A stretch of 64,000 nt of DNA, from the NCBI GenBank assembly GCA_045628125.1, contig JAZQPA010000142.1, positions 1 through 64,000 on the forward strand, given 5' to 3'. The first letter of the stretch is position 1. Each line of letters opens with the position of its first letter. Source of the stretch: Minthousia sp045628125 (lineage in GTDB: Bacteria; Bacteroidota; Bacteroidia; Bacteroidales; Bacteroidaceae). The position numbers were made by a program, and so were the translations under genes. This document shows, piece by piece, positions 24,172 through 32,966 of this stretch. The notes beneath the pieces were generated by a model, which saw only the letters and a program-made list of their open reading frames with translations, did no database searches and was not told where the DNA came from.

Positions 24172-24203
24172 ATAATTGTATATGTATGTCGAAAAAAATA
24201 ATT

Positions 24204-25664
24204 ATGGAAAAACAAGGAAGTAAAACTTATTTGTTCAGCGTTGTACTCGTCGCTGTTCTTGGAGGATTATTGTTTGGTTACGATACCGCAGTAATTAGTG
24301 GTGCAGAGAAAGGACTCCAGGCATTCTTTATGGGTGCCGAGGATTTCACCTATACCGATTTTTGGCACGGATTCACCAGTTCCAGCGCCCTCATCGGCTG
24401 CATCATCGGTGCCGCCATCTCAGGCACTCTGGCATCAAACTGGGGCCGAAAGAAGAGCCTTATCTTCGCCGGCATCATGTTCTTCATCTCTGCATGGGGA
24501 TCAATGTTCCCTGAGACCATGATCCTTGCCAAGGGCCAGCCAAACATGACACTTTTTGTGGTGTTCAATGTCTATCGTGTCATAGGTGGCATAGGCGTTG
24601 GTCTTGCATCGGCTGTCTGCCCGATGTACATCGGCGAGATTGCACCATCAGGCATCCGTGGAATGCTCGTCAGCTGGAATCAGTTTGCCATCATTTTCGG
24701 CCAGCTCGTTGTCTATTTCGTCAACTTCTTCATTCTGGGCGAACACACACAACCTATCATCGAGAGCATTGGCAATGGTCTCAACCAGCTGCTTCCAAAC
24801 AGTGACCCATGGACCATCCAGAACGGCTGGCGCTACATGTTCGGTTCCGAAATGGTTCCTGCAGGTCTCTTTGCCCTCCTCATCTGTTTCGTGCCAGAGA
24901 CTCCACGTTATCTCGCTTCTATCGGTCAGGATGCCAAGGCTGAATCTATCCTTGCCAAGATCAATGGTTCCGACAAGGCCAAGTCAATCCTTAAGGAGAT
25001 CAAGGAGACCATGACCGTCAAGACCGAACCGCTCTTCACCTATGGTCTACTCTGCATCTTTGTAGGCATCATGCTCTCTGTATTCCAGCAGGCTGTGGGC
25101 ATCAATGCAGTCCTTTACTTTGCACCTCGCATCTATGGTGCCATGGGCTTCGATGATCCGATGATGCTTACCGTATTCAATGGTGTTGTCAATCTTGCCT
25201 TTACCTGTGTTGCCATATTCACCGTCGAGAAGCTCGGCCGCAAGCCACTTCTCATTGTCGGTTCTCTTGGCATGGCACTCGGAGCTATCGGTGTTGCCTG
25301 CACATTCGAAGGCGCCATTGCCAACGACTCCACAATGCAGCTTCTCTGCATGATTTCACTCATGATCTATTCGGCCAGCTTCATGTTCTCATGGGGTCCA
25401 ATCTGCTGGGTGCTCATTGCCGAAGTCTTCCCTAACACCATCCGTGGTGGTGCCGTTGCCATTGCCGTTGCCTTCCAGTGGATCTTCAACTGGATCGTTT
25501 CGACATCATTCGTTCCAATGGCCAACAGTCTTGGATACTGGTTTGTCTATGCCCTGTACGGTGTCATCTGTATCATTGCCGCAGTATTCGTATGGAAGCT
25601 CGTTCCAGAAACCAAGGGAAAGACTTTGGAGGATATGACCAGATTGTGGAAAAAGGAAAAATAA
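24204..25664 (+). CDS. xylE: XylE-type sugar:H+ symporter (MFS sugar porter)
   Basis: This 486-residue inner-membrane transporter has 12 predicted helices and strong resemblance to E. coli XylE. Landmarks are GGLLFGYDTAVISG in helix 1, NWGRKKS, the sugar-porter loop RVIGGIGVGLASAVCPMYIGEIAP, the substrate glutamines in SVFQQAVGINAVLY, SWGPICWVLIAE and the terminal PETKGKTLE. Xylose is the likely substrate, although some homologues carry glucose. Start at 24204 (MEKQGSK) fits the family; an in-frame ATG at 24186 is possible. The central part favours C-ending codons (CTC, CTT, ATC, GTC, GGC), unlike its neighbours. No xylA or xylB is adjacent. Confidence 0.92.
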   Translation: MEKQGSKTYLFSVVLVAVLGGLLFGYDTAVISGAEKGLQAFFMGAEDFTYTDFWHGFTSSSALIGCIIGAAISGTLASNWGRKKSLIFAGIMFFISAWGSMFPETMILAKGQPNMTLFVVFNVYRVIGGIGVGLASAVCPMYIGEIAPSGIRGMLVSWNQFAIIFGQLVVYFVNFFILGEHTQPIIESIGNGLNQLLPNSDPWTIQNGWRYMFGSEMVPAGLFALLICFVPETPRYLASIGQDAKAESILAKINGSDKAKSILKEIKETMTVKTEPLFTYGLLCIFVGIMLSVFQQAVGINAVLYFAPRIYGAMGFDDPMMLTVFNGVVNLAFTCVAIFTVEKLGRKPLLIVGSLGMALGAIGVACTFEGAIANDSTMQLLCMISLMIYSASFMFSWGPICWVLIAEVFPNTIRGGAVAIAVAFQWIFNWIVSTSFVPMANSLGYWFVYALYGVICIIAAVFVWKLVPETKGKTLEDMTRLWKKEK

Positions 25665-25684
25665 GCTAAAACATCAGATATCAG

Positions 25685-25714
25685 AAAAGGTGTGGATAGT
25701 GTTCCACACCTTTT
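25685..25714 (+). terminator. Intrinsic terminator after xylE
   Basis: AAAAGGTGTGGA (25685-25696) pairs perfectly with TCCACACCTTTT (25703-25714) around a 6-nt loop. Confidence 0.85.
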
Positions 25715-25727
25715 ATACATAAGATAA

Positions 25728-27143
25728 ATGCAAAAGATTGTTTGGATTTGGATATTTTGGTTCCTCTGCCAGGTGCCGCAGGCATCTGCCCAAGGAAGTG
25801 ATTCCTCAATTTATGACTGGCTAAGATTACAGGATATTCCAGTCACATCCAATAAGGTAAAACTATTGAAGAGTGGGGCAGATAAGTTTGACGCATTATT
25901 TCAGGATGTGCGTCAGGCGGAGCATTCTGTCCATTTGGACTATTTTGCAATTCGAAACGATTCTATCTCAAATACGCTCTTTAATATTTTAGCTTCCAAG
26001 AAAAAACAAGGGGTCCAGGTTAGAGCCCTGTTTGATGCTTTTGCCAATTTCAAAAGTGCTCGCCCACTAAAAAAACGTCATATTCGTGCATTAAACGACA
26101 TGGGTGTTGAGGTAGAACCTTGGGATCCGATATCATTCCCATGGTTGAATCATGCTGTACCTAGAGATCATCGCAAAATTGCTGTGATCGATGGTCAGAT
26201 AGCTTATACCGGCGGCATGAACATTGCAGATTATTATATTCTTGGTATTCCCAAAGCTGGCCCTTGGAGAGATATGCAAGTCAGAATAGAAGGTGCAGCT
26301 GCTAATGATTTCCAAAAGGTGTTCCTTGATTCCTGGAACAGTCAGGTAAAACAGAAACTGGATTATACCGATTATTCTTATGATGTACGTAAACGTGAAA
26401 GTGCTACTCATAAACTGGCCCGCATTCCCCGTCAAGATTCATTACTGCTACATTTGTCCGGAAATCCTGATGAGTGGGTCGCAGCCGCTGCCGCTGCTGA
26501 ACTTGAGCTGAGGTCATTGGAAAAAGAAAAGAAACCTTATGTGGCGGGTCCGATGAGAAAGCCCATTCTGGATCAAATACCTTCTTCTGAATATCAGGCA
26601 GATGTGGCGGTTATTCATCGTGCACCTCATAAAACGCCATCTATCATGCGTGATTTTTATGTGGCATCATTAGATGCTGCAGAGGAGAAGGTCTTTATTG
26701 TCAATCCTTATTTTACACCAACTCATAAAGTTAATAAAGCCATTAAGAGAGCATTAGCCAGAGGTGTGGAGATTGAAATAATGATTTCAACTAACAGTGA
26801 TGTATCCTTTACGCCTGAGATTGGTTTCAATGCTGTCAATAAACTCAGAAAACGTGGTGCTAGAGTTTATCTGTTTGATGCAGGCTTTCATCATACTAAG
26901 GTGATGATGGTGGATGGTAAATTCTGTACTGTAGGCTCTACCAATCTGGATAGTCGTTCTCTTCGTTATGACTATGAAATAAATGCAGTTATTTTGCATC
27001 CAGGACCAACAGCAGAGTTGATTCAGATGTTTGAGAATGATAAACGAACCAGCCATGAGTTGACAGACGAAGTTTGGAAAAATCGCTCTTTCTGGAAAAA
27101 AATGCAGGGGGCTTTGGGCTCTTGCCTGATTTGGTGTATTTAA
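25728..27143 (+). CDS. cls: Phospholipase D family protein / cardiolipin synthase-like
   Basis: This 471-residue protein has two HKD catalytic motifs, His148-x-Lys150-x4-Asp155 (HRKIAVID) and His389-x-Lys391-x4-Asp396 (HTKVMMVD), each followed by GG/GS-x-N. It starts with a signal peptide or anchor (MQKIVWIWIFWFLCQVPQASAQ) and no second helix, so the catalytic domain should be periplasmic, unlike classical ClsA with two N-terminal helices. It may make cardiolipin or hydrolyse phosphodiesters in the envelope. The stop overlaps the convergent TPR gene by 4 bp. Confidence 0.85.
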   Translation: MQKIVWIWIFWFLCQVPQASAQGSDSSIYDWLRLQDIPVTSNKVKLLKSGADKFDALFQDVRQAEHSVHLDYFAIRNDSISNTLFNILASKKKQGVQVRALFDAFANFKSARPLKKRHIRALNDMGVEVEPWDPISFPWLNHAVPRDHRKIAVIDGQIAYTGGMNIADYYILGIPKAGPWRDMQVRIEGAAANDFQKVFLDSWNSQVKQKLDYTDYSYDVRKRESATHKLARIPRQDSLLLHLSGNPDEWVAAAAAAELELRSLEKEKKPYVAGPMRKPILDQIPSSEYQADVAVIHRAPHKTPSIMRDFYVASLDAAEEKVFIVNPYFTPTHKVNKAIKRALARGVEIEIMISTNSDVSFTPEIGFNAVNKLRKRGARVYLFDAGFHHTKVMMVDGKFCTVGSTNLDSRSLRYDYEINAVILHPGPTAELIQMFENDKRTSHELTDEVWKNRSFWKKMQGALGSCLIWCI

Positions 27144-29197
27144 TAACCTAAAGCCTGAAGCATTAGTAAGGCGTCCATTTCGTTAATCTGGTAAATAGAC
27201 AGACTCTTAATGTCATCCATGAAGATGGATGATGCCTTCTCCTTGTTCTCACTTATCTCAAAGAACTGCTTGTAACAGTTAAATGCATTGTCTTCCTCGT
27301 TCAAAGCCCAATAGATGTGGCCTCCATTCAGCCAGTCTTCTTCTGTTTTCTTGCGAATTTTCATCCAATAATTCAAGGCTTTCAGTGGCTGTTTTACTTT
27401 AAGGTTGCACCATACTATAGCTCTTAATGCCTGAGTGTGCTGGATTTGTAGGTATTCTATTTTATACAGAATCTTTAATGCGTCTTTGTACTTCTGTCCC
27501 TGTATTAGGCATTGAGCACTTTGCATCAAATACTTTATTTCATTTTTAGTATCTTGAGATGATATTTCTTCAAACAGTTCTGCTGCTTTCTGCCATTTAC
27601 CATGCTTCTTATAACAGGTTGCCAGATGTTTTTTTGTTTTGGTATCATTATCAGCAACTATACATTTTTGGTATAGCGTAATAGCTTTGGCATACTCTTC
27701 CAGTTGCATGTAGCCATATGCCAGAGTTGCCATATCATCTTTGCTGTCGTGTGGAAGTTTCTCAATAATGTTCACAGCAGAACATGATTCATTATGATTC
27801 ATCAGAATCTTAGCAATTTCCATTTGATGTGCATTATCTAATGATTCCAACAGAATGGGGTAGTTGGTTGGATCCATAACAGCTTTGAAAGGGTTGTAGA
27901 ATTCAAAACGGAAAATACACAAATGATAAAACCTGTATAGGTCTTGTATGTAATAGTTACAGTAGGTCTTCCACTCTTTTTTTACACTTGACGGTTGTCG
28001 CAACTCCATTCCTTCGGGCACAACTAGCTTGGCTTCGGCTTGTTGGAAAATGAAGAAAACGGACCATTTATCACTCTCGCAGAAAGGGCAAACCTCCATA
28101 AATGCATCCAGATATCCCTTTTTCTTGATAAAGGTATCTTTTGTTGCACTGTGGAGTTTGTTGAACGGATAGAACCAGTGGGCAACTGTTTTAAAAAAAT
28201 CGAATGATTTAAAATGGCAGAATGTCCCAAAATAGATATCCTTTCCACTTTTGGATAATTTATCCATAATCAAAGCGGATTGTTCCATCTTTTTATTTAA
28301 TTCGTGTGATTCTGAAGAACTTCCCGAATTAGTGATATTCTCCATAAACTTTTTGCCCATTTCCTGTTCTTTTCGTAATTGGGGCATCAGTTTCTCATTC
28401 AACTGCTGAGTCAGTTTTGTTGTATTCTTTGACTCGTAAAGGCTATGATAAACATGAACTAGTTTGTCCTGGTAACCAGATTTTTTGATGATGTTTCCGA
28501 AATCTGCCAATTCTTTGCTGAATATCCCGTATCGGGTAAGAATGAAGCATAATAATACCATGGCTACCATGGCTCTAACTTGGATTTCGGGAATGTCAGA
28601 TTCGCATAGGCGATTGAGAATCGTCAGTTTTTGGCTATTGGGGAATTCCAACGCACTTAGCATAAGTGCAGAAACAACCATCTGTCTATCTGCTAAAAGA
28701 ATCTTATCATTATGGAGAATGCACTCCAAATCCTCAATATCCTTTTTCTTCAGGCTAGTTGCTGTCCAAATCTGGTTGAATAATTGAACTACCAGAGATT
28801 CGTGTTCTTTCTTTAAAGATGTGTCAGATGGGAATTTTTCCAGATGCTCATTATATACCAGATATGGGAATTCCGTTAACATACTGCTGAAAGCTTTTCG
28901 GTATGTGTTTTCAGATTGGGTAAGTTTGAACTTTCGGATAATATTCCAGTACATCACCCAACTTTGCTCTAACATCTGCATGAATGACGACATCCTGTTT
29001 TCATCCTTAATGCCTCGTCTCACACAATTCAGCATTCCTTCAAATGCATAGGAGAGTGAATTCAGGTCATCTTCTAACTTGGGGTCAGGGCACAGATATA
29101 GCATTGACTCCATTTTATTAAGAGCCTTTCTGATGTTCTGATTCAGTAGCTGCTGCTCTGCATCTTTAGCCAATTCCAGAAAAAGATTCTTATTCAT
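27140..29197 (-). CDS. Large tetratricopeptide repeat protein
   Basis: This 685-residue cytoplasmic protein has no signal peptide or membrane helix. The C-terminal third contains clear TPR-like repeats (ATLAYGYMQLEEYAKAITLYQKC, KHLATCYKKHGKWQKAAELFEEI, QSAQCLIQGQKYKDALKILYKI), while the N-terminal two thirds is helical and unassigned. It is the second gene after a solute-binding-type lipoprotein, overlapping it by 8 nt (ATGAATAA), so the two are translationally coupled. The pairing suggests a shared process, but I know of no described one. TPRs indicate protein binding only. Confidence 0.8.
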   Translation of the reverse strand: MNKNLFLELAKDAEQQLLNQNIRKALNKMESMLYLCPDPKLEDDLNSLSYAFEGMLNCVRRGIKDENRMSSFMQMLEQSWVMYWNIIRKFKLTQSENTYRKAFSSMLTEFPYLVYNEHLEKFPSDTSLKKEHESLVVQLFNQIWTATSLKKKDIEDLECILHNDKILLADRQMVVSALMLSALEFPNSQKLTILNRLCESDIPEIQVRAMVAMVLLCFILTRYGIFSKELADFGNIIKKSGYQDKLVHVYHSLYESKNTTKLTQQLNEKLMPQLRKEQEMGKKFMENITNSGSSSESHELNKKMEQSALIMDKLSKSGKDIYFGTFCHFKSFDFFKTVAHWFYPFNKLHSATKDTFIKKKGYLDAFMEVCPFCESDKWSVFFIFQQAEAKLVVPEGMELRQPSSVKKEWKTYCNYYIQDLYRFYHLCIFRFEFYNPFKAVMDPTNYPILLESLDNAHQMEIAKILMNHNESCSAVNIIEKLPHDSKDDMATLAYGYMQLEEYAKAITLYQKCIVADNDTKTKKHLATCYKKHGKWQKAAELFEEISSQDTKNEIKYLMQSAQCLIQGQKYKDALKILYKIEYLQIQHTQALRAIVWCNLKVKQPLKALNYWMKIRKKTEEDWLNGGHIYWALNEEDNAFNCYKQFFEISENKEKASSIFMDDIKSLSIYQINEMDALLMLQALGY

Positions 29198-30194
29198 TAT
29201 TCTCCTGTATCAGGCGAGTGTCAATCAAATGTGTAGGTTTATAGTCGGTCTTTAAGATTCGGAATCCCAACCAATCAGCTTCGTCATATCTGTTTTTCAG
29301 CCAGTTAACGGCCTCTTCGATAATTTTATTTTCAGGTGCTTCCAGTGTAGAGAATTGAGGAAGTTCCAAGGAGTCAGTAACCTGCTTATCTATACTGAAC
29401 ATCTTCTGCATTAATCTTGAGTATCTGTCCTTGGATGAATTGTTGATTCGCTTGGCAGCAATATCGTAGGCTTGAGCAATTTTGCGTAATTCCGTCTCGC
29501 GGTCAACAAGAACTTTGTGGGTGAAAATGATGCAACCCGTTTGTCTGTTCTTGTTGTCCCACATCTGTCGGTCTCCGTTGACCATGGCCATTGTGGCATA
29601 TGGTTCAGGAAGGATTGCAGCGTCAATCATCTCCTTCTGTACCATTTCCTGTCTGAGTTGAATATTGTTGATTTGTGGACGGTTCACATCTGATGGTTCC
29701 ATCTTTGACTCTCCAAGCAGAATGTCCAGCATCCAATCGCTGGCTTCGTTTCTAGCAATGGCAATCATTCGTTCGTTCAGATCGTTTACTTTACGGATAC
29801 GGAGTTTCTGCTGGGAAACCAGATAGCTTACACCATCAGTTTTCCCCACAATTCTTATTTCGTTGTTCTTTGAATTAAGAAGAATGGCTCGGCACACATC
29901 GGTCAACGCTCCGTGAATCCTTCGGTTCAGAAATGCTGTGTCGATATCCATGTTGCTGGTGAACTGAACCAGCTGGACATCAACTTTCAGTGAATCCAAA
30001 AGTCCGTCCTCATCAGCCACAAGAAGAGGTAGTGCATCAAGAGTGGGCAGGTAACCTATCTGGATTGCTGATGAGTCGAATGCGACGGAATCATCCATGA
30101 GAATGACTGCATTTTTGTGGGTAGACGATTTGCAACCGGTAAAGCAAAGACTTACCAGGACAAGTATATATAATAGGTATATCGCTGATTTCAT
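29190..30194 (-). CDS. ABC-type solute-binding lipoprotein (NMT1/SsuA-like), orphan
   Basis: This 334-residue predicted lipoprotein has the signal MKSAIYLLYILVLVSLCFTGC, with lipobox FTGC. The fold pattern of the nitrate/sulfonate/thiamine-precursor-binding group follows: IQIGYLPTLDALPLLVADEDG, a mid-protein VSYLVSQQ and ILPEPYATMAM near the ligand site. No permease or ATPase gene is nearby. Instead it is coupled to a large TPR gene. The ligand is unknown. The start at 30194 is preferred because the longer frame (to 30230) would include the promoter box. That box lies so close that a leaderless mRNA is likely. Confidence 0.82.
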   Translation of the reverse strand: MKSAIYLLYILVLVSLCFTGCKSSTHKNAVILMDDSVAFDSSAIQIGYLPTLDALPLLVADEDGLLDSLKVDVQLVQFTSNMDIDTAFLNRRIHGALTDVCRAILLNSKNNEIRIVGKTDGVSYLVSQQKLRIRKVNDLNERMIAIARNEASDWMLDILLGESKMEPSDVNRPQINNIQLRQEMVQKEMIDAAILPEPYATMAMVNGDRQMWDNKNRQTGCIIFTHKVLVDRETELRKIAQAYDIAAKRINNSSKDRYSRLMQKMFSIDKQVTDSLELPQFSTLEAPENKIIEEAVNWLKNRYDEADWLGFRILKTDYKPTHLIDTRLIQENNE

Positions 30195-30199
30195 ATGTG

Positions 30200-30207
30200 C
30201 AAAATTA
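30200..30207 (-). promoter_or_regulatory. Predicted -7 box of the solute-binding/TPR operon
   Basis: On the minus strand TAATTTTG matches TAnnTTTG. Its last base is 5 nt from the ATG at 30194, predicting a leader of about 2 nt or none. Confidence 0.5.
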
Positions 30208-30254
30208 CAACATAAGTGTGACACCCACAAATAAGTATTTTAAAAAACGAAATA

Positions 30255-30285
30255 AAAAAGGCGAACCCTGATGGCTCGCCCTTTT
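30255..30285 (-). terminator. Intrinsic terminator of pgk
   Basis: On the minus strand GGGCGA pairs with TCGCC around GCC/ggg inner pairs (GGGCGAGCCATCAGGGTTCGCC), followed by TTTTTT. It lies 23 nt beyond the pgk stop. Confidence 0.75.
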
Positions 30286-30307
30286 ATAAGTATACTTTGG
30301 TTATTGA

Positions 30308-31573
30308 TTAGCCCTTGATAGCTGCTACGCCTGGCAGGACCTTACCCTCGATAGCCTCCAACAGAGCGCCACCACCAGTTGAGATGTAAGATACCTTGTC
30401 GGTCAAACCGAACTTGGTGCAGCATGCAACAGAGTCACCACCACCGATCAGAGAGAATGCACCCTCAGCAGTTGCAGCAGCAATAGCATCACCGATAGCC
30501 TTAGAACCAGCAGTGAACTCATCGCACTCGAATACACCTGCAGGACCATTCCACAGAATAGTCTTTGCGCCCTTGATAGCCTCTGCAAAAGCAACCTGAG
30601 CCTTAGGACCTGCATCCAGACCTTCCATGCCAGCAGGGATTGCATCTGATGGATAGTTCTCAATCTTAGAACCTTCCTTAACAGTCATAGTACCGAAGTC
30701 CAGACCGTCGCAGCAAGTTGCATCCTCAGCCATAACAAGCTCAACGCCCTTCTCAGCTGCCAACTTCTCTACGTTCAGAGCTACATCCAGCTTATCCAAC
30801 TCAACGATAGAACCACCAATCTCACCACCGTGAGCCTTAGCGAATGTATATGTCATACCACCGCACAGAATCAGCTTATCAGCCTTGCCCAACAGGTTCT
30901 CGATGATACCAATCTTAGATGACACCTTAGAACCACCCATGATAGCAACGAATGGGCGCTGGATGTTACCCAATACAGCGTCTACAGCAGCAACTTCCTT
31001 CTCCATCAGGAAGCCCAACATCTTGTTGTCAGCGTCGAAATAATCAGCGATAACAGCAGTAGAAGCGTGCTTGCGGTGAGCAGTACCGAATGCATCCATT
31101 ACATAGCAGTCAGCATAAGAAGCCAAAGTCTTAGCGAACTCCTTCTGAGAAGCCTTCATTGCCTTCTTTGCCTCATCGTACTCAGGAGTACCCTTCTCAA
31201 CACCTACAGGCTTTCCTTCCTCTTCTGGATAGTAACGCAAGTTCTCCAGCAACAGAGCCTCACCCATCTTCAGAGCAGCAGCAGCCTCAGCAGCCTTTGC
31301 ACAGTCAGGAGCGAAAGTTACAGGGCAACCCAGAGCAGCAGCAACTGCATCCTTAATCTGACCCAGTGACAACTCAGGCTTAACCTTACCCTTTGGCTTA
31401 CCCATGTGAGACATGATGATCAATGCACCACCATCAGCCAATACTTTCTTCAAAGTAGGAAGAGCACCACGGATACGAGTGTCGTCAGTAATAACGCCAT
31501 CCTTCAAAGGCACATTGAAATCTACACGTACGATAGCTTTCTTGCCTGCAAAATTAAATTCGTTAATAGTCAT
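30308..31573 (-). CDS. pgk: Phosphoglycerate kinase
   Basis: This glycolytic enzyme converts 1,3-bisphosphoglycerate and ADP to 3-phosphoglycerate and ATP. The 421-residue length is normal. Visible landmarks are the substrate-binding VDFNVPL, TLKKVLADGGALIIMSHMGKP, the interdomain FVAIMGGSKVSSKIG, the nucleotide-binding WNGPAGVFE and the C-terminal GGGDSVA and STGGGALLE. Codon use is strongly biased, as for a highly expressed gene. It stands alone with its own promoter and terminator. Confidence 0.98.
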   Translation of the reverse strand: MTINEFNFAGKKAIVRVDFNVPLKDGVITDDTRIRGALPTLKKVLADGGALIIMSHMGKPKGKVKPELSLGQIKDAVAAALGCPVTFAPDCAKAAEAAAALKMGEALLLENLRYYPEEEGKPVGVEKGTPEYDEAKKAMKASQKEFAKTLASYADCYVMDAFGTAHRKHASTAVIADYFDADNKMLGFLMEKEVAAVDAVLGNIQRPFVAIMGGSKVSSKIGIIENLLGKADKLILCGGMTYTFAKAHGGEIGGSIVELDKLDVALNVEKLAAEKGVELVMAEDATCCDGLDFGTMTVKEGSKIENYPSDAIPAGMEGLDAGPKAQVAFAEAIKGAKTILWNGPAGVFECDEFTAGSKAIGDAIAAATAEGAFSLIGGGDSVACCTKFGLTDKVSYISTGGGALLEAIEGKVLPGVAAIKG

Positions 31574-31618
31574 AATACTTGTTGATATTTAAAATTAGGT
31601 TTATACACTTTATCTTTG

Positions 31619-31626
31619 CAAAATTA
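31619..31626 (-). promoter_or_regulatory. Predicted -7 box of pgk
   Basis: On the minus strand TAATTTTG matches TAnnTTTG, giving a leader of about 42 nt. A plus-strand TATCTTTG overlaps nearly back to back at 31611-31618 but precedes no gene. Confidence 0.5.
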
Positions 31627-31704
31627 GCAAATTGTTGATTAAATCACGAATTTTTGAGCTTAAAAAACATTTGCGGTATCATCTTTCCTATGAATTGACA
31701 GAAT

Positions 31705-32358
31705 TTACTGTCCAATCAAAGATTCCTTGGGGAACGATTTACAGATTTCTTTCAGAAAACAGTCCTTGCATTTAGGACGTTGGGCTGTACATACGTACCG
31801 TCCGTGGAGAATAAGCCAGTGGTGTGCCTTGGGAATGACTTCATCGGGCAGATGTTTGGTAAGCTCCATCTCCACGCTGTATGGGGTTGTACAGCGCTTG
31901 GATACCAATCCGATGCGGTGGCTTACTCGGAACACATGCGTGTCAACAGCCATGGCTGCTTTACTGAAAACCACTGACATGATAACATTTGCTGTTTTTC
32001 TGCCTACACCTGGTAAACTGGTCAGTTCTTCCATTGTACTTGGCACTTCTCCACCAAAATCCTTCATCAATTTTTGAGCCATACCCACCAGGTGTTTGGC
32101 TTTGTTGTTGGGATAGGAAACACTCTTTATGTATTCGTAAATGACCTCGGGAGTGGCCAGCGCCATCACTTCTGCCGTTGGGTAATCGTTCAGTAATGCT
32201 GGTGTAACCATATTTACCCGTTTGTCTGTACATTGTGCACTGAGGATTACAGCAACCAGCAGTTCAAAAGGGGTGTGGTAGTGCAGTTCGGTTTCAGCCA
32301 CTGGCATCTTATCCTCAAAGATGCTCACAATCTTATCGTATAGTTCTTGTTTTTTCAT
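31705..32358 (-). CDS. nth: Endonuclease III (DNA glycosylase/AP lyase)
   Basis: Nth removes oxidised pyrimidines and nicks abasic sites in base-excision repair. The 217-residue protein has the helix-hairpin-helix LPGVGRKTA with catalytic Lys121, the essential Asp139 in AVDTHVFRV, and the 4Fe-4S ligands Cys190, Cys197, Cys200 and Cys206. Start at 32358 (MKKQELYDK) is chosen over an in-frame ATG at 32412, which would place the promoter box at 32382-32389 inside the coding region. Confidence 0.96.
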   Translation of the reverse strand: MKKQELYDKIVSIFEDKMPVAETELHYHTPFELLVAVILSAQCTDKRVNMVTPALLNDYPTAEVMALATPEVIYEYIKSVSYPNNKAKHLVGMAQKLMKDFGGEVPSTMEELTSLPGVGRKTANVIMSVVFSKAAMAVDTHVFRVSHRIGLVSKRCTTPYSVEMELTKHLPDEVIPKAHHWLILHGRYVCTAQRPKCKDCFLKEICKSFPKESLIGQ

Positions 32359-32381
32359 GTGGTTTATAATCAACACTTCGG

Positions 32382-32389
32382 CAAAAATA
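32382..32389 (-). promoter_or_regulatory. Predicted -7 box of nth
   Basis: On the minus strand TATTTTTG matches TAnnTTTG, 23 nt upstream of the chosen ATG. Confidence 0.5.
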
Positions 32390-32452
32390 CACAAATCCTT
32401 TTGTCGGGCCAAATAAAAGTCGTAATTTCGCCCTTGGATTAAATTATTGAAT

Positions 32453-32938
32453 ATGACAATTCGTACAGTAAAACACGAGGATATGGCTCAGATTGCAGCT
32501 ATTTACAATCATTTTATAGCCAATACCACCATTACTTTTGAAACCGAACCAGTTTCGGTAGAGGAGATGACACACCGTATGGAGCACATTTCTGCTGAAT
32601 TTCCTTATTTCGTTCTTGTCGAGAATGACAAAGTCCTGGGTTATTGTTATGCCCATAAATGGAAGGAAAAAGAGGCATACAGCAAGACCGTGGAAACTAC
32701 CATTTATTTGAAACCAGGACAGGAAGGTAAAGGATTGGGAACCATGTTGATGAATGCACTGACTGAGGCTTGCCGTGAACAGGGCATTCATGTATTTGTT
32801 GCTTGTATTACTTATCCGAATGTAGCCAGTGAACATCTTCACTTAAAACTTGGGTTCGAACAAGTTTCCCGTTTCCATGAGGTGGGTTTCAAGTTTGGCA
32901 GATGGATTGATGTCTATGACTTTCAGAAGATTCTTTAA
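32453..32938 (+). CDS. GNAT N-acetyltransferase, phosphinothricin acetyltransferase-like
   Basis: This 161-residue acyl-CoA transferase has the GNAT acetyl-CoA loop (GKGLGTMLMNALTEACREQG region, Q/RxxGxG/A form EGKGLG). A PAT/YncA-type N-terminus is present (AAIYNHFIANTTITFETEP), as is the C-terminal GFEQVSRFHEVGFKFGRWIDV typical of that subgroup. Homologues acetylate methionine derivatives or the herbicide phosphinothricin; the natural substrate here is unknown. The ATG at 32453 is preferred to a TTG at 32447. It precedes the GH109-like gene by 28 nt. Confidence 0.88.
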   Translation: MTIRTVKHEDMAQIAAIYNHFIANTTITFETEPVSVEEMTHRMEHISAEFPYFVLVENDKVLGYCYAHKWKEKEAYSKTVETTIYLKPGQEGKGLGTMLMNALTEACREQGIHVFVACITYPNVASEHLHLKLGFEQVSRFHEVGFKFGRWIDVYDFQKIL

Positions 32939-32966
32939 TATATAGAGACTTAATTAACACTACAAT

